Positions 43,563-53,032 of a stretch of DNA of 64,000 nucleotides are shown piece by piece. The stretch is from Flavobacterium sp. JAS (GTDB lineage: Bacteria > Bacteroidota > Bacteroidia > Flavobacteriales > Flavobacteriaceae). The stretch spans positions 310,001-374,000 of the forward strand of contig NZ_JAJMOX010000006.1 of NCBI RefSeq assembly GCF_020991455.1, written 5' to 3'. Position 1 is the first letter of the stretch. Each line of letters opens with the position of its first letter. The notes below the pieces were generated by a model. The model ran no database searches, was not told the DNA's origin, and worked only from the letters and a program-made list of their open reading frames with translations. The position numbers and the translations under genes are program-made.

Positions 43563-45140
43563 ATGAAATTTAATTCAAAATATTTGCCAATCGTTATCGG
43601 AGCTACTTTTGCTCTCGGAACCGTACTCGGAAGCAGAATGAATGCGCCCGTTGATGATCAGTTATTGGCTAAGAATTACTCTAAAACCAAGCTGAATAAA
43701 CTGATTGATTTTATCAATAACGAATATGTTGATAGCATCAATACAGATTCTATTGTAAACTTAACAGTAGATAATATCCTTTCAAAATTAGATCCGCATT
43801 CCGTTTATATTCCGCCAACGGAACAAGCTGAAGTTGCCGAAAGTATGAAAGGTGATTTCGTAGGTATCGGAATCAATTTTTATATGTATAAAGATTCTGT
43901 TGCAATTATAAAACCTATCGAAAACGGGCCTTCGGCAAAAGCTGGAATCAAATCTGGAGATAGAATTTTATTTGCCGGAAAAACGAAGTTATTTGGAAGA
44001 AGTTTGCCATCTGATAGTTTGTTTTCGAAACTAAAAGGAAAACAAGGAAGCGAAATCGAATTGACCGTTTTTAGAAAATCAGAACAAAAGAAACTTAAGT
44101 TTAAAGTAAAAAGAGATATTATTCCGATAAAAAGTGTTGATGCTTCTTTAATGCTTGGGAATAACATTGGTTACATCAAAATCAATCGTTTTGCAGAAAC
44201 TACTTTTAATGAGTTTAAAGCAGGTTTAAATAGATTGAAACAAAATGGAATCGAATCCTTAGTAATAGATCTTCGTGATAATGGAGGAGGATATATGGAA
44301 GAAGCTATTGCTGTTGCTGATGAATTTTTGAAAGACAAACAGCTAATTGTATTTACCAAAAATAAAAACGGTACAACCGAAAAAACATACGCTACAAAAG
44401 CGGGTAGTTTTGAAACGGGTAAAGTATATATTTTAATCAATGAAAATAGTGCATCTGCCAGCGAAATTTTAGCAGGAGCCCTTCAGGATAATGATCGTGG
44501 AATTATTGTGGGACGTCGTTCTTTTGGAAAAGGATTGGTGCAGCGCGAAATGGATTTTAACGACGGATCTGCAGTAAGACTAACCGTAGCGCGTTATTAT
44601 ACGCCAACGGGAAGATCGATCCAGAAACCATACAAAAAAGGAAACGAAGAATATTTTAAAGAATCAGAATCTCGAGTGAAATCGGGGGAACTTTATGCAA
44701 AAGACAGTATTAAGGTTGCAGATTCTCTAAAATTTAAAACTCCAAAAGGTAAAATTGTTTATGGCGGCGGCGGAATCGTTCCGGATGTTTTTGTGCCAAT
44801 GGAAGCAGAACACGGAAATGAAAATGTTGCCTATTTACTTCAAACAGGGATTGTTGGTCATTTTGTTTTTGAAGAATTAGATAAAAACCGTAATGCTTTT
44901 TCAGGACTTCGTTTTAATGAGTTTTTAAATAAGATGAAAACTTCTGATGTGTATTTTAAAAAGTTTAAAGCCTATGTTTTAATAACAGGTTTAGATTTAA
45001 AATTAGATAAAACAAAAGCGTTGGTAAACCGTTATATTACTGCAGAGTTTGCTCGACAATTGTATGGCGAATTGTATTATTATGATGTGATTTTGAAAGA
45101 AGACGCCATGATCAAAGCAGTTTTGAATCCGAAAAAGTAA
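43563..45140 (+). CDS. S41-family C-terminal processing protease
   Basis: 525 aa. An N-terminal hydrophobic segment (LPIVIGATFALGTVLG) anchors or exports the enzyme to the periplasm. A PDZ domain covers about residues 90-170 (FVGIGINFYMYKDSVAIIKP, GPSAKAGIKSGDRIL). The peptidase core has YIKINRFAETTFNEF and NSASASEILAGALQD; the catalytic dyad is Ser298 and Lys323 (FGKGLVQ). Such CtpA/Tsp-like proteases trim or degrade envelope proteins. Its ATG immediately follows the deaminase TAG. Confidence 0.92.
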   Translation: MKFNSKYLPIVIGATFALGTVLGSRMNAPVDDQLLAKNYSKTKLNKLIDFINNEYVDSINTDSIVNLTVDNILSKLDPHSVYIPPTEQAEVAESMKGDFVGIGINFYMYKDSVAIIKPIENGPSAKAGIKSGDRILFAGKTKLFGRSLPSDSLFSKLKGKQGSEIELTVFRKSEQKKLKFKVKRDIIPIKSVDASLMLGNNIGYIKINRFAETTFNEFKAGLNRLKQNGIESLVIDLRDNGGGYMEEAIAVADEFLKDKQLIVFTKNKNGTTEKTYATKAGSFETGKVYILINENSASASEILAGALQDNDRGIIVGRRSFGKGLVQREMDFNDGSAVRLTVARYYTPTGRSIQKPYKKGNEEYFKESESRVKSGELYAKDSIKVADSLKFKTPKGKIVYGGGGIVPDVFVPMEAEHGNENVAYLLQTGIVGHFVFEELDKNRNAFSGLRFNEFLNKMKTSDVYFKKFKAYVLITGLDLKLDKTKALVNRYITAEFARQLYGELYYYDVILKEDAMIKAVLNPKK

Positions 45141-45158
45141 TTTTTAATTTCTTTTAAT

Positions 45159-45524
45159 ATGAAAACAGAAGCCATTGTGAATGCTGAGATTGAACTTTTA
45201 ACAGCTATTAAAAAAGCTGACGTTTCTGCTTTAGACAAAATACTTCATGATGATTTACTCTTCAATTTACCGGATGGTCAAACCATCACGAAAGAGTTTG
45301 ATTTGAATGTTTATCGTTCCGGAAAAATGAAAATTGATACATTTGAAGCTTCAGATCAAATTATTAATATTATTGATGATACCGCTGTGGTTGCAGTGAC
45401 TGTTTTGCTAAAAGGAAATTACGATCACAATCCGTTAGACGGAGTATTTAAATACATTAGAGTTTGGAAACAATTCGGCGAAAGCCTGAAAGTAATTGCT
45501 GGAAGCTGTGTTGAATTGAAATAG
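45159..45524 (+). CDS. NTF2-like (SnoaL/DUF4440-type) protein
   Basis: 121 aa. The cone-shaped NTF2 fold is suggested by EIELLTAIKKADVSALDKIL, HDDLLFNLPDGQTITKEFDL and the final strands KYIRVWKQFGESLKVIAGSC. There is no signal peptide. Members bind small ligands or act as isomerases, and function cannot be assigned. It follows the protease by 18 nt and probably shares its transcript. Confidence 0.8.
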   Translation: MKTEAIVNAEIELLTAIKKADVSALDKILHDDLLFNLPDGQTITKEFDLNVYRSGKMKIDTFEASDQIINIIDDTAVVAVTVLLKGNYDHNPLDGVFKYIRVWKQFGESLKVIAGSCVELK

Positions 45525-45555
45525 AATTAATAAAAACTTACAATACAACTTAGCG

Positions 45556-45573
45556 TCCCGATAGCTATCGGGA
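45556..45573. repeat. 18-bp palindrome TCCCGATAGCTATCGGGA (copy 2)
   Basis: Identical to 39941-39958. It lies in the 70-bp gap before the small lipoprotein gene. Confidence 0.85.
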
Positions 45574-45594
45574 TCGCGGTTAATAAAATAAAAT

Positions 45595-45912
45595 ATGAAA
45601 AATCTAAAAAGAATAAGTTTCTTAGCGATGCTAATGGCTTTTGTAATTTCTTGTGCGACTATGAAAAGCAATAGTAATAATGCAGTTACAGGTAAAGTAG
45701 ATTCAATCGAATCAGGAAAAGACGGTTATACAGCTAAAATCTCTACTGATGCTAAGGAAGTGTATTTTGCAACAATCAGCATTGTAAATCTTGGCGGACC
45801 GCAAAATTACAAACAATTAAAAATTGGTGACGTAGTCTCATTAAAAGGAGAAATCTGGAAAACCGATGACGAAAAACACATCAGAGTAACGGAGATTGTT
45901 TCGATTAAATAG
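45595..45912 (+). CDS. small lipoprotein, OB-like strands
   Basis: 105 aa. Signal peptide MKNLKRISFLAMLMAFVISC with a lipobox Cys. The mature part is short and beta-rich (AVTGKVDSIESGKDGYTAKI, IGDVVSLKGEIWKTDDEKHI), compatible with a small OB-like barrel. No family was recognised. It may be read from the upstream operon through the palindrome. Confidence 0.72.
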   Translation: MKNLKRISFLAMLMAFVISCATMKSNSNNAVTGKVDSIESGKDGYTAKISTDAKEVYFATISIVNLGGPQNYKQLKIGDVVSLKGEIWKTDDEKHIRVTEIVSIK

Positions 45913-45934
45913 AAACTAAACCTATTTTTTTGAA

Positions 45935-46080
45935 CCATTAAGATATTAAGTTTATTAAGCTTTGCGGCTAAATTCTCTTAATATCTTAATGGTTTAATCT
46001 TTTATAAAAGTTTATGTTTTTGAATTTTTAGTATTAAGTTATTAAAGCGTCAAAGCTTAATAAACTTAATATCTTAATGG
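45935..46080. repeat. paired CCATTAAG-family elements (copies b and c, tail to tail)
   Basis: Copy b is a 58-bp element with perfect 16-bp arms CCATTAAGATATTAAG (45935-45950) and its complement (45977-45992). Copy c (about 46030-46080) is an inverted copy sharing its first 30 or so bases. Both lie between convergent genes. Confidence 0.8.
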
Positions 46081-46125
46081 TAAAAATGAAAATATGGTAA
46101 AATAAAAATTTAATGTTTTTAAATT

Positions 46126-46731
46126 TTATCGGATGCTATCGTGAACATGGGTCTGAATGCCATTATTCCATAAAGTTAGAATATCTGTAGCAACAGCAGC
46201 GCCGCTTCCGGCAGCAATTGCCAATTGACTTCTCCAGCCTGCCAAAGTTCCAATAACATAAATGCCATCGGCTACCTTGTGATCGTCGTTTTTAAGCTGA
46301 ATACGTTGTTTTTCGGGAAGTGCTTTTTTATGAGGTTCAATATATTGCATTAAACCTTCAATATCAAATGTATTGGCAGAACCAATCCCAACAACGATAT
46401 TTTTGGTTTTATAGGAGTCTTTATTGGTAGTTACAGTAAATTCAGGATAAGAACCTTCAACTTTAACTACTTTTTCGTTTGGTATTTGTGTGATGTGCGG
46501 ATAGCTTTCGGCTAAATGTTCAGTGCTTTCATCCAGTAATTCTGAACCCAATTTGCCCGGAGTTATGCCGTAAGCATTGTAGAAAATTGCCTCTTGTAAA
46601 GAAGAACTTTTTTGATGTGTAAAAACTCCGATTTTTTTATCGGTAACAAAAGCTTTGTTTTTGGCAGATCCTAAAACTAGGGCACAAGACATGCCCGAAA
46701 CACCTCCGCCAATAATTAAAACGTCATACAT
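46126..46731 (-). CDS. small FAD-dependent oxidoreductase
   Basis: 201 aa. The FAD-binding GGGVSGMSCALVLGSAKNKA and the C-terminal VADGIYVIGTLAGWRSQLAI, AAGSGAAVATDIL match the thioredoxin-reductase superfamily. The NADPH-binding domain and CxxC redox pair of TrxB (about 310 aa) are missing, so this is a short single-domain form rather than a thioredoxin reductase. The FAD domain is continuous, with no frameshift visible. Its electron donor is unknown. The adjacent membrane protein gene is 5 nt upstream in the same operon. Confidence 0.8.
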   Translation of the reverse strand: MYDVLIIGGGVSGMSCALVLGSAKNKAFVTDKKIGVFTHQKSSSLQEAIFYNAYGITPGKLGSELLDESTEHLAESYPHITQIPNEKVVKVEGSYPEFTVTTNKDSYKTKNIVVGIGSANTFDIEGLMQYIEPHKKALPEKQRIQLKNDDHKVADGIYVIGTLAGWRSQLAIAAGSGAAVATDILTLWNNGIQTHVHDSIR

Positions 46732-46736
46732 AAGTA

Positions 46737-46937
46737 TTATCGTCCGTTTGTTTTTTCTTCAATTCTTTTTGAAATTCTAAAAATCAAAAGAATTAATACG
46801 GCACAAAATGAAGCTGCAATTCCAATAAAAGCAACTACACTATCCCCCTGAAAAGGATTTTTGAAGTCTAGCAACGTAATATTAAAAACAATTAAAGCTA
46901 ATGCTAGAAGCACTAAGATGGAAGTAAAAATTTTCAT
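46737..46937 (-). CDS. small two-helix membrane protein
   Basis: 66 aa. Two hydrophobic segments (ILVLLALALIVFNITLL and VVAFIGIAASFCAVLILLIF) with a charged C-terminus KRIEEKTNGR. No family recognised. It ends 5 nt before the oxidoreductase start, so the pair is likely translated together. Confidence 0.75.
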   Translation of the reverse strand: MKIFTSILVLLALALIVFNITLLDFKNPFQGDSVVAFIGIAASFCAVLILLIFRISKRIEEKTNGR

Positions 46938-47042
46938 AATGGTTGTTTGTTTGCCTAAAAGAATAAAGTAAAACTCTAGACTTAAAAATGTCTTAAAGTT
47001 ATATTTTAGAAATTTTATGGGGTAAATTTATAAAAATAATTG

Positions 47043-47621
47043 TTAGACGAACAAACCTTTAACATTAGCAGCGAATAATTTAACAGCAATTGCTAAAAGT
47101 ATAACTCCAAATGTCTTGCGAACCACGCCAAGTCCGTTTTCTCCTAACAAAGTTTCGATCTTTTTAGAAGATTTTAAAACGATATAAACCAGGATGATAT
47201 TCAATAAAATAGCAATAATGATATTAATAGTGTGAAATTGAGATCGAAGAGATAATAAAGTGGTCATAGTTCCTGCTCCGGCAATTAGCGGAAAAGCCAG
47301 TGGAACAATAGAAGCAGATCCCGGTTCTTCGTCACGATAGATTCTGATTCCTAAAATCATTTCTAAAGCCAGAAAGAATAACACAAAAGAACCCGCAACG
47401 GCAAATGAATGAACATCGATACCTATAAGATTCAATAAACCTTCTCCAACAAAAAGAAAAACGATCATAATAAGACCTGCAACAATCGAAGCTTTCTCAG
47501 ATTCGATATGTCCAACTTTTGCTCTTAAATTTACAATAATCGGAATAGATCCTACAATGTCAATTACAGCAAAAAGAACCATTCCAACGGTGATAATTTC
47601 TTTAAAGTCAATTTCTAGCAT
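47043..47621 (-). CDS. MarC-family integral membrane protein
   Basis: 192 aa with six membrane helices, the standard MarC/YchE layout: VLFAVIDIVGSIPIIVNLRA near the N-terminus, FLFVGEGLLNLIGIDVHSFA and the conserved SASIVPLAFPLIAGAGTMTT. The transported substance is unknown; early links to multidrug resistance did not hold. It is monocistronic, with a 440-bp repeat-filled gap on its 5' side. Confidence 0.88.
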   Translation of the reverse strand: MLEIDFKEIITVGMVLFAVIDIVGSIPIIVNLRAKVGHIESEKASIVAGLIMIVFLFVGEGLLNLIGIDVHSFAVAGSFVLFFLALEMILGIRIYRDEEPGSASIVPLAFPLIAGAGTMTTLLSLRSQFHTINIIIAILLNIILVYIVLKSSKKIETLLGENGLGVVRKTFGVILLAIAVKLFAANVKGLFV

Positions 47622-47756
47622 ATTGCTTTGATTTTTAGGAGTTAAAATTTTTGCAAAAATAGATAATAAAGATAGGTGTTTTTTGGGTACGATGCATTAT
47701 TGTTATAAAAACACGTTTTGTGGTTTAAAAAAGTGATATTTGTAACAATTCATAGC

Positions 47757-47970
47757 TTTACCACGGAGATTCACAAAGATTTTCACAGAGTTTCGTAAAG
47801 TTAATTTTTAGATTTTATTAGTCTTGTGAGTTTTACCACAGAGATACACAAAGTTTTTAATAAGCTTTGCGAAAGTTAAATTTTAAAGCTTTGTGAACTT
47901 AAAAAAAAACATCCAATGGAGTTAACCCTGCGTATCTCTGCGAAAAAACTTTGCGTATCTCTGCGGTAAA
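47757..47970. repeat. nested CCACAGAGAT/CTTTGTG inverted-repeat element
   Basis: The gap between marC-like and DUF3109 genes contains TTTACCACGGAGATTCACAA at 47757, a second copy TTTTACCACAGAGATACACA at 47832, and an inverted arm CTTTGCGTATCTCTGCGGTA ending at 47970. AAAGTTAATTTT and CTTTGTGAAC pieces lie between. No gene is visible in this stretch. Confidence 0.75.
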
Positions 47971-48024
47971 ATCTGCCCAAACTGCGTAGTAAAATTTAAT
48001 CTCATATCATCTGCTTTCTTTGCC

Positions 48025-48032
48025 TATCTTTG
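48025..48032 (+). promoter_or_regulatory. -7 element of the DUF3109 gene
   Basis: TATCTTTG matches TAnnTTTG. Transcription would start near 48039, so ATG 48062 is the start, not the in-frame upstream codon at 48020. Confidence 0.55.
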
Positions 48033-48061
48033 CACTTTATAAATTACAGTATTTTAATATC

Positions 48062-48631
48062 ATGTTTCAATTAGGTAAAACCATTATTTCAGAGGATATT
48101 CTTGAAAAAGAATTTGTGTGCAACTTATCAGCTTGTAAAGGAGCTTGCTGTGTTGATGGAGATGCCGGTGCGCCTTTGAGCGAAGCAGAAACGAAAATTC
48201 TGGAAGAAATTTACCCTAAAGTAAAACCATTTTTACGTAAAGAAGGTATTGCTGCAATCGAAGCGCAAGGAACGTGGGTAAAAGGAACCGATGGCGATCT
48301 TGAAACGCCACTAATCGATGATAAAGATTGTGCTTATGTTATTTTTGACGGTAAAACTGCACTTTGCGGAATCGAGCAAGCTTATAACCAAGGAATCGTA
48401 GATTGGAAAAAACCGGTTTCTTGTCATTTATATCCAATCCGTGTAAAAGACTTTACAGAATTTGCTGCGGTTAATTACGATAAATGGGATATTTGTGATG
48501 ATGCTTGTTCTTTAGGTAAAGAATTAGAAGTTCCGGTGTATAAATTTGTCAAAGAAGCACTAATTCGCCGCTTTGGTCAGGACTGGTATTTGGAGCTTGA
48601 AAAAGTAGCCGAAGAACTTAAAAAATCTTAA
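48062..48631 (+). CDS. DUF3109 Cys-cluster protein
   Basis: 189 aa from ATG 48062. The family is recognised by a Cys-rich N-terminal site [20 protein letters not shown] plus [21 protein letters not shown] and WDICDDAC. These eight or more Cys resemble the zinc/iron-sulfur cluster sites of the YkgJ superfamily. Function is unproven; metal-cluster binding is likely. It is monocistronic. Confidence 0.85.
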   Translation: MFQLGKTIISEDILEKEFVCNLSACKGACCVDGDAGAPLSEAETKILEEIYPKVKPFLRKEGIAAIEAQGTWVKGTDGDLETPLIDDKDCAYVIFDGKTALCGIEQAYNQGIVDWKKPVSCHLYPIRVKDFTEFAAVNYDKWDICDDACSLGKELEVPVYKFVKEALIRRFGQDWYLELEKVAEELKKS

Positions 48632-48775
48632 AAATTCGGTAGCCATTACCATTGCTGAGAAGTGCTCTGTTTTTGATCAAAAAAATCAAAAAGCCGCTTC
48701 GAAAAAACTTTTAAAAACAATTAAAAATTTCTTGCTTTTTATTCTAAAAAGTCTATATTTTACAGCCCCTTAAGG

Positions 48776-48807
48776 TGTAAATGACAATATTAAATTACTC
48801 ATTTACA
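48776..48807. promoter_or_regulatory. inverted repeat in the 5' region of nrdB
   Basis: TGTAAATGA (48776-48784) and TCATTTACA (48799-48807), 14 nt apart, lie in the 336-bp gap ahead of nrdB. A -7-like AATCTTTG sits at 48910-48917. The rest of the gap shows no gene. It is a possible regulator site for the reductase operon. Confidence 0.35.
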
Positions 48808-48967
48808 ACAATTTAATTATTGTCTGAAAAATATCTCATTTTTGGCGCGTTGTTAAAAACTACGCCCGATTGTGAATAAGTTTGACTTTTATTTTTGGCT
48901 ACAAATGATAATCTTTGTAGTCTATTGAATGAGCAAAAATTCAGTACAAAAATTAAATAAAAATTAC

Positions 48968-49945
48968 ATGTCACAAGTCGAGCCAATATTACAAGAAAAT
49001 AAAAATCGTTTCGTTATTTTTCCAATTAAACATCATGATATTTGGGAATGGTACAAAAAGATGGAAGCTAGTTTTTGGACTGCTGAAGAAATTGACTTGC
49101 ATCAGGATTTGACAGACTGGAATAATAAGTTAAGTGACGACGAAAGATATTTCATTAAACACATTTTAGCATTCTTTGCAGCTTCTGACGGAATTGTAAA
49201 TGAAAACCTTGCGGAGAACTTTGTAAACGAAGTTCAATATGCTGAAGCGAAGTTTTTCTATGGTTTCCAGATCATGATGGAAAACATTCATAGTGAAACA
49301 TATTCTTTATTAATTGACACTTACGTGAAAGATGAAGCGGAAAAAGCAGAGTTATTTAATGCTCTAGAAGTTTTTCCTGCAATTAAGAAAAAAGCAGACT
49401 GGGCTTTAAAGTGGATTGAATCTGATTCATTCGCCGAAAGACTAATTGCTTTTGCAGCAGTTGAAGGAATTTTCTTTTCAGGTGCTTTCTGTTCTATTTA
49501 TTGGTTGAAAAAACGTGGATTAATGCCAGGTTTAACTTTCTCTAACGAATTGATTTCTCGTGACGAAGGTGTACACTGTGATTTTGCAGTGCACTTACAC
49601 AATCATCACCTGATCAATAAAGTTCCAAAAGACAGAATTAAGGAAATTATTGTTGATGCTTTAGATATCGAAAGAGAATTTGTTACAGAATCACTTCCGG
49701 TAAGTTTAATAGGTATGAACGCTGTTTTAATGACGCAATATTTAGAATTTGTTGCGGATAGATTATTAGTAGAATTAGGTTGTGAGCGTGTGTATGGATC
49801 AGCGAATCCGTTTGATTTCATGGACATGATCTCTCTTCAGGGAAAAACTAATTTCTTTGAAAAACGTGTTGCGGAGTATCAAAAATCAGGTGTGATGAAC
49901 ACAGATAGTGATGCTCAGAAAATTTCATTTGATGCAGATTTTTAG
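48968..49945 (+). CDS. nrdB: class I ribonucleotide reductase, beta subunit
   Basis: 325 aa from ATG 48968 ([20 protein letters not shown]). ATG 48929 in frame would add 13 non-conserved residues. It carries the metal cofactor that generates the radical for deoxynucleotide synthesis. Ligand-bearing helices are visible: [40 protein letters not shown] and [13 protein letters not shown]. The F. johnsoniae homologue is reported to use a superoxide-activated dimanganese centre (class Id), so the same may hold here. nrdA follows after 262 bp. Confidence 0.93.
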   Translation: MSQVEPILQENKNRFVIFPIKHHDIWEWYKKMEASFWTAEEIDLHQDLTDWNNKLSDDERYFIKHILAFFAASDGIVNENLAENFVNEVQYAEAKFFYGFQIMMENIHSETYSLLIDTYVKDEAEKAELFNALEVFPAIKKKADWALKWIESDSFAERLIAFAAVEGIFFSGAFCSIYWLKKRGLMPGLTFSNELISRDEGVHCDFAVHLHNHHLINKVPKDRIKEIIVDALDIEREFVTESLPVSLIGMNAVLMTQYLEFVADRLLVELGCERVYGSANPFDFMDMISLQGKTNFFEKRVAEYQKSGVMNTDSDAQKISFDADF

Positions 49946-50207
49946 ACAACAAAAAAACTTTTAGCGCGATCTAAGAAACGCTAAAAAAAAGAATAATAGT
50001 AGAGTTTTTTAAGATTGAATCTTCATCCCAAATCGTCGATTCAATAACAATTTTTAATGTATTTAAATTCATTTTTCGAATTTGAATCGGGTAACTATTG
50101 AGAATCCTACAATTCTCAAAAAATAATTTAAAAACACGCAATGTTTAAGATCTGGAATTCGTTATTCCAGTGTCTTTCATTTTTTCAATAACTAAATTAG
50201 TAAGCTT

Positions 50208-52604
50208 ATGTATGTAGTAAAAAGAGATGGCCACAAAGAGCCCGTAATGTTTGATAAGATTACAGAAAGAATCAAAAAATTGTGTTACGGCTTAAATGAG
50301 CTTGTAGATCCGGTCAAGGTAGCGATGAGAGTTATCGAAGGATTGTATGATGGGGTTTCAACTTCTGAACTAGATAATCTTGCGGCAGAAACGGCGGCTT
50401 CTATGACAATTGCGCATCCAGATTATGCACAATTAGCAGCACGTGTGGCAATTTCAAACCTACATTCAAATACAAAAAAATCGTTCTCAGAAACGATGAA
50501 AGATATGTATCATTACGTTAATCCAAGAAATGGTCAGGAAGCACCATTACTTTCGGATGAAGTATTTAATGTAATTCAGGAAAACTCTGCTTTCTTGGAT
50601 TCTCATATCATATATACAAGAGATTTCAATTACGATTACTTTGGTTTCAAAACCTTAGAACGTTCGTATTTATTGAAAATCAACGGAAAAATCGTCGAAA
50701 GGCCACAACACATGTTGATGCGTGTCTCTGTTGGTATTCACTTAGATGATTTAAAATCTGTAATTGAAACTTACGACTTAATGTCTAAAAAGTTCTTTAC
50801 GCATGCAACGCCAACGTTGTTCAATGCTGGAACTCCAAAACCACAAATGTCTTCTTGTTTCCTTTTGGCAATGCAGGATGATAGTATTGATGGTATTTAT
50901 GATACTTTAAAACAAACGGCTAAAATCTCGCAATCAGCAGGAGGAATAGGTCTTTCTATTCATAACGTTCGTGCAACAGGATCTTATATTCGTGGTACAA
51001 ACGGAACTTCAAACGGAATTGTACCAATGTTGAGAGTTTTCAACGATACGGCTCGTTACGTAGATCAAGGTGGTGGAAAACGTAAAGGAAGTTTTGCGAT
51101 TTATATCGAAACATGGCATGCTGATATCTTTGATTTCTTGGATTTAAAGAAAAATACAGGAAAAGAAGAAATGCGTGCAAGGGATTTGTTCTTCGCGATG
51201 TGGACTTCAGATTTATTTATGAAACGTGTGCAGGAAGATGCGTCATGGACCTTAATGTGTCCTAACGAATGTCCAGGATTATACGATGTTTATGGAGAAG
51301 AATTCGAAACCATGTATTTGGATTATGAATTTAGAGGAAAAGGTAGAAAAACCATTCGTGCACGTGAATTATGGGAGAAAATCCTTGAATCACAAATCGA
51401 AACAGGAACGCCTTATATGTTGTACAAAGATGCAGCAAACCGTAAATCGAACCACAAGAATTTAGGAACTATCCGTTCATCAAACTTGTGTACAGAAATT
51501 ATGGAGTTTACTTCTAAAGATGAAATCGCGGTTTGTAATTTAGCTTCTATTTCGTTACCAATGTTTATTGAAAACGGAAAATTCGATCACGAAGCACTTT
51601 ACAACGTTACAAAACGTGTAACTCGTAACCTGAACAAAGTAATCGACAGAAATTACTATCCGGTAAAAGAAGCTGAAAATTCTAACTTACGTCACCGTCC
51701 GGTAGGATTAGGTGTTCAGGGTCTAGCAGATGCTTTTATCATGTTGCGTATGCCGTTTACTAGTGATGAGGCAAAAGTATTAAATCAGGAAATTTTCGAA
51801 ACATTATACTTCGCAGCTGTAACCGCTTCAATGGAAATGGCAATAGAAGAAGGTCCATATTCTACATTTGCAGGATCTCCAATGTCTCAAGGAGAATTCC
51901 AATACAATATGTGGGGAATGAAAGATGAAGAATTATCTGGTCGTTGGGACTGGGCTTCACTAAGAAAAGAAGTAATGGAACACGGAGTTCGTAACTCATT
52001 ATTGGTTGCGCCAATGCCAACTGCTTCGACTTCGCAAATTTTAGGAAACAACGAAGCTTTCGAACCATATACATCTAACATCTACACACGTCGTGTATTG
52101 TCTGGAGAATTCATCGTAGTAAACAAACATTTACTTGAAGACTTGGTAAAACTAGGTTTATGGAACGAAGATTTGAAACAAGAAATCATGCGTCATAACG
52201 GATCTGTTCAAAACATTGATATTATCCCGCAAGACCTTAAAGACCTTTATAAAACGGTTTGGGAAATGTCGATGAAAGATATTATTGATATGTCTCGTCA
52301 AAGAGGTTATTTTATTGACCAATCGCAATCGTTGAACTTGTTCATGCAAGATGCAAACTATTCTAAACTAACGTCAATGCATTTCTACGCTTGGCAATCA
52401 GGTTTAAAAACAGGAATGTATTACCTAAGAACAAAATCTGCAGTTGATGCGATTAAATTCACCTTAAACAACGATAAAAAAGAAGAAGATGCTCCTGCAG
52501 TTTTAGTGCCGGAAACAGAATCTATCAGCGTTGAGGATTACAAAGCGATGTTGCTAAAAGCACAAGCCGGAGATCCTGAAGACTGTGAAATGTGTGGGTC
52601 TTAA
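50208..52604 (+). CDS. nrdA: class I ribonucleotide reductase, alpha subunit
   Basis: 798 aa. It reduces ribonucleoside diphosphates to deoxy forms. One N-terminal ATP-cone ([20 protein letters not shown] to about residue 90) provides dATP feedback. The barrel has [11 protein letters not shown] and [13 protein letters not shown] (active-site Cys pair), [14 protein letters not shown], and the Cys-site loop [11 protein letters not shown]. The C-terminal DCEMCGS is the swinging redox pair fed by thioredoxin or glutaredoxin. Order nrdB-nrdA is usual in Bacteroidota. The 262-bp spacer holds two hairpins (50014-50045 and 50098-50119) but no T-run. Confidence 0.95.
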   Translation: MYVVKRDGHKEPVMFDKITERIKKLCYGLNELVDPVKVAMRVIEGLYDGVSTSELDNLAAETAASMTIAHPDYAQLAARVAISNLHSNTKKSFSETMKDMYHYVNPRNGQEAPLLSDEVFNVIQENSAFLDSHIIYTRDFNYDYFGFKTLERSYLLKINGKIVERPQHMLMRVSVGIHLDDLKSVIETYDLMSKKFFTHATPTLFNAGTPKPQMSSCFLLAMQDDSIDGIYDTLKQTAKISQSAGGIGLSIHNVRATGSYIRGTNGTSNGIVPMLRVFNDTARYVDQGGGKRKGSFAIYIETWHADIFDFLDLKKNTGKEEMRARDLFFAMWTSDLFMKRVQEDASWTLMCPNECPGLYDVYGEEFETMYLDYEFRGKGRKTIRARELWEKILESQIETGTPYMLYKDAANRKSNHKNLGTIRSSNLCTEIMEFTSKDEIAVCNLASISLPMFIENGKFDHEALYNVTKRVTRNLNKVIDRNYYPVKEAENSNLRHRPVGLGVQGLADAFIMLRMPFTSDEAKVLNQEIFETLYFAAVTASMEMAIEEGPYSTFAGSPMSQGEFQYNMWGMKDEELSGRWDWASLRKEVMEHGVRNSLLVAPMPTASTSQILGNNEAFEPYTSNIYTRRVLSGEFIVVNKHLLEDLVKLGLWNEDLKQEIMRHNGSVQNIDIIPQDLKDLYKTVWEMSMKDIIDMSRQRGYFIDQSQSLNLFMQDANYSKLTSMHFYAWQSGLKTGMYYLRTKSAVDAIKFTLNNDKKEEDAPAVLVPETESISVEDYKAMLLKAQAGDPEDCEMCGS

Positions 52605-52668
52605 TTTTTTTCTTTAGAAGAAAGATAATAGAGTAAAGAAGAAAGATTTTTATTCTTGTGTTTATAGA

Positions 52669-52706
52669 AAAGCAGTTATTGTAATGATAGCTGCTTTTTT
52701 TTTTTT
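52669..52706 (+). terminator. nrdA terminator
   Basis: Stem AAAGCAG/CTGCTTT (52669-52675 with 52691-52697) followed by an uninterrupted run of T to 52706. Confidence 0.85.
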
Positions 52707-52708
52707 GG

Positions 52709-52790
52709 AGCTATTTCCCGCTTTTCGTTGCAATCTTTTTTATTTTTAAAGAAAAAATAAAAAAGGATTTTCACTTCAATCGGGGCTATT
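52709..52790 (-). repeat. GATTGAAGTG...GCGGG element (copy 1)
   Basis: Read on the minus strand: AAATAGCCCCGATTGAAGTG, then AATCCTTTTTT...AAAAAAGATT and ACGAAAAGCGGGAAATAGC. A second copy is at 58853-58938 on the plus strand. The 428-bp gap between nrdA and the DUF1800 gene consists of this, the nrdA terminator, two hairpins and a CTTAG stretch. Confidence 0.8.
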
Positions 52791-52808
52791 TAATTACTGG
52801 AACTTTAT

Positions 52809-52898
52809 AAATAGCGTTCCGCAGGAACAAATTATATTGTAGGGATGGATTTTAATCCATTCTATGTGATTACAATTACCAATCTTAGTAATTGTAAT
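52809..52898. repeat. cluster of short hairpins
   Basis: GTTCCGCAGGAAC (about 52817-52829), ATGGATTTTAATCCAT (about 52846-52861) and an 11-bp repeat ATTACAATTAC/GTAATTGTAAT (52869-52879 with 52888-52898) follow one another with no gene between. Confidence 0.65.
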
Positions 52899-52947
52899 AT
52901 TGAGAAGAAAACATCGTTTTAATGTTACCAAAGACCTTTTCAAATCT

Positions 52948-52980
52948 CAGCACCTTAGTATCTAAGAAACTTAGTGCCTT
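52948..52980. repeat. degenerate CTTAG repeat (copy 2)
   Basis: CTCAGCAC, CTTAGTAT, CTAAGAAA, CTTAGTGC units, related to 22821-22862 and 56345-56385. Confidence 0.5.
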
Positions 52981-53032
52981 CTCTTTAAACCTTTGAGAGA
53001 AAGTCAAGTCTTATTGTAATAATTTCTGAATT

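Noticed and set aside
50014..50119. Terminators between nrdB and nrdA
   Set aside because: Two hairpins (50014-50045, 50098-50119) are present but neither is followed by a T-run on the plus strand, so full termination is unlikely.
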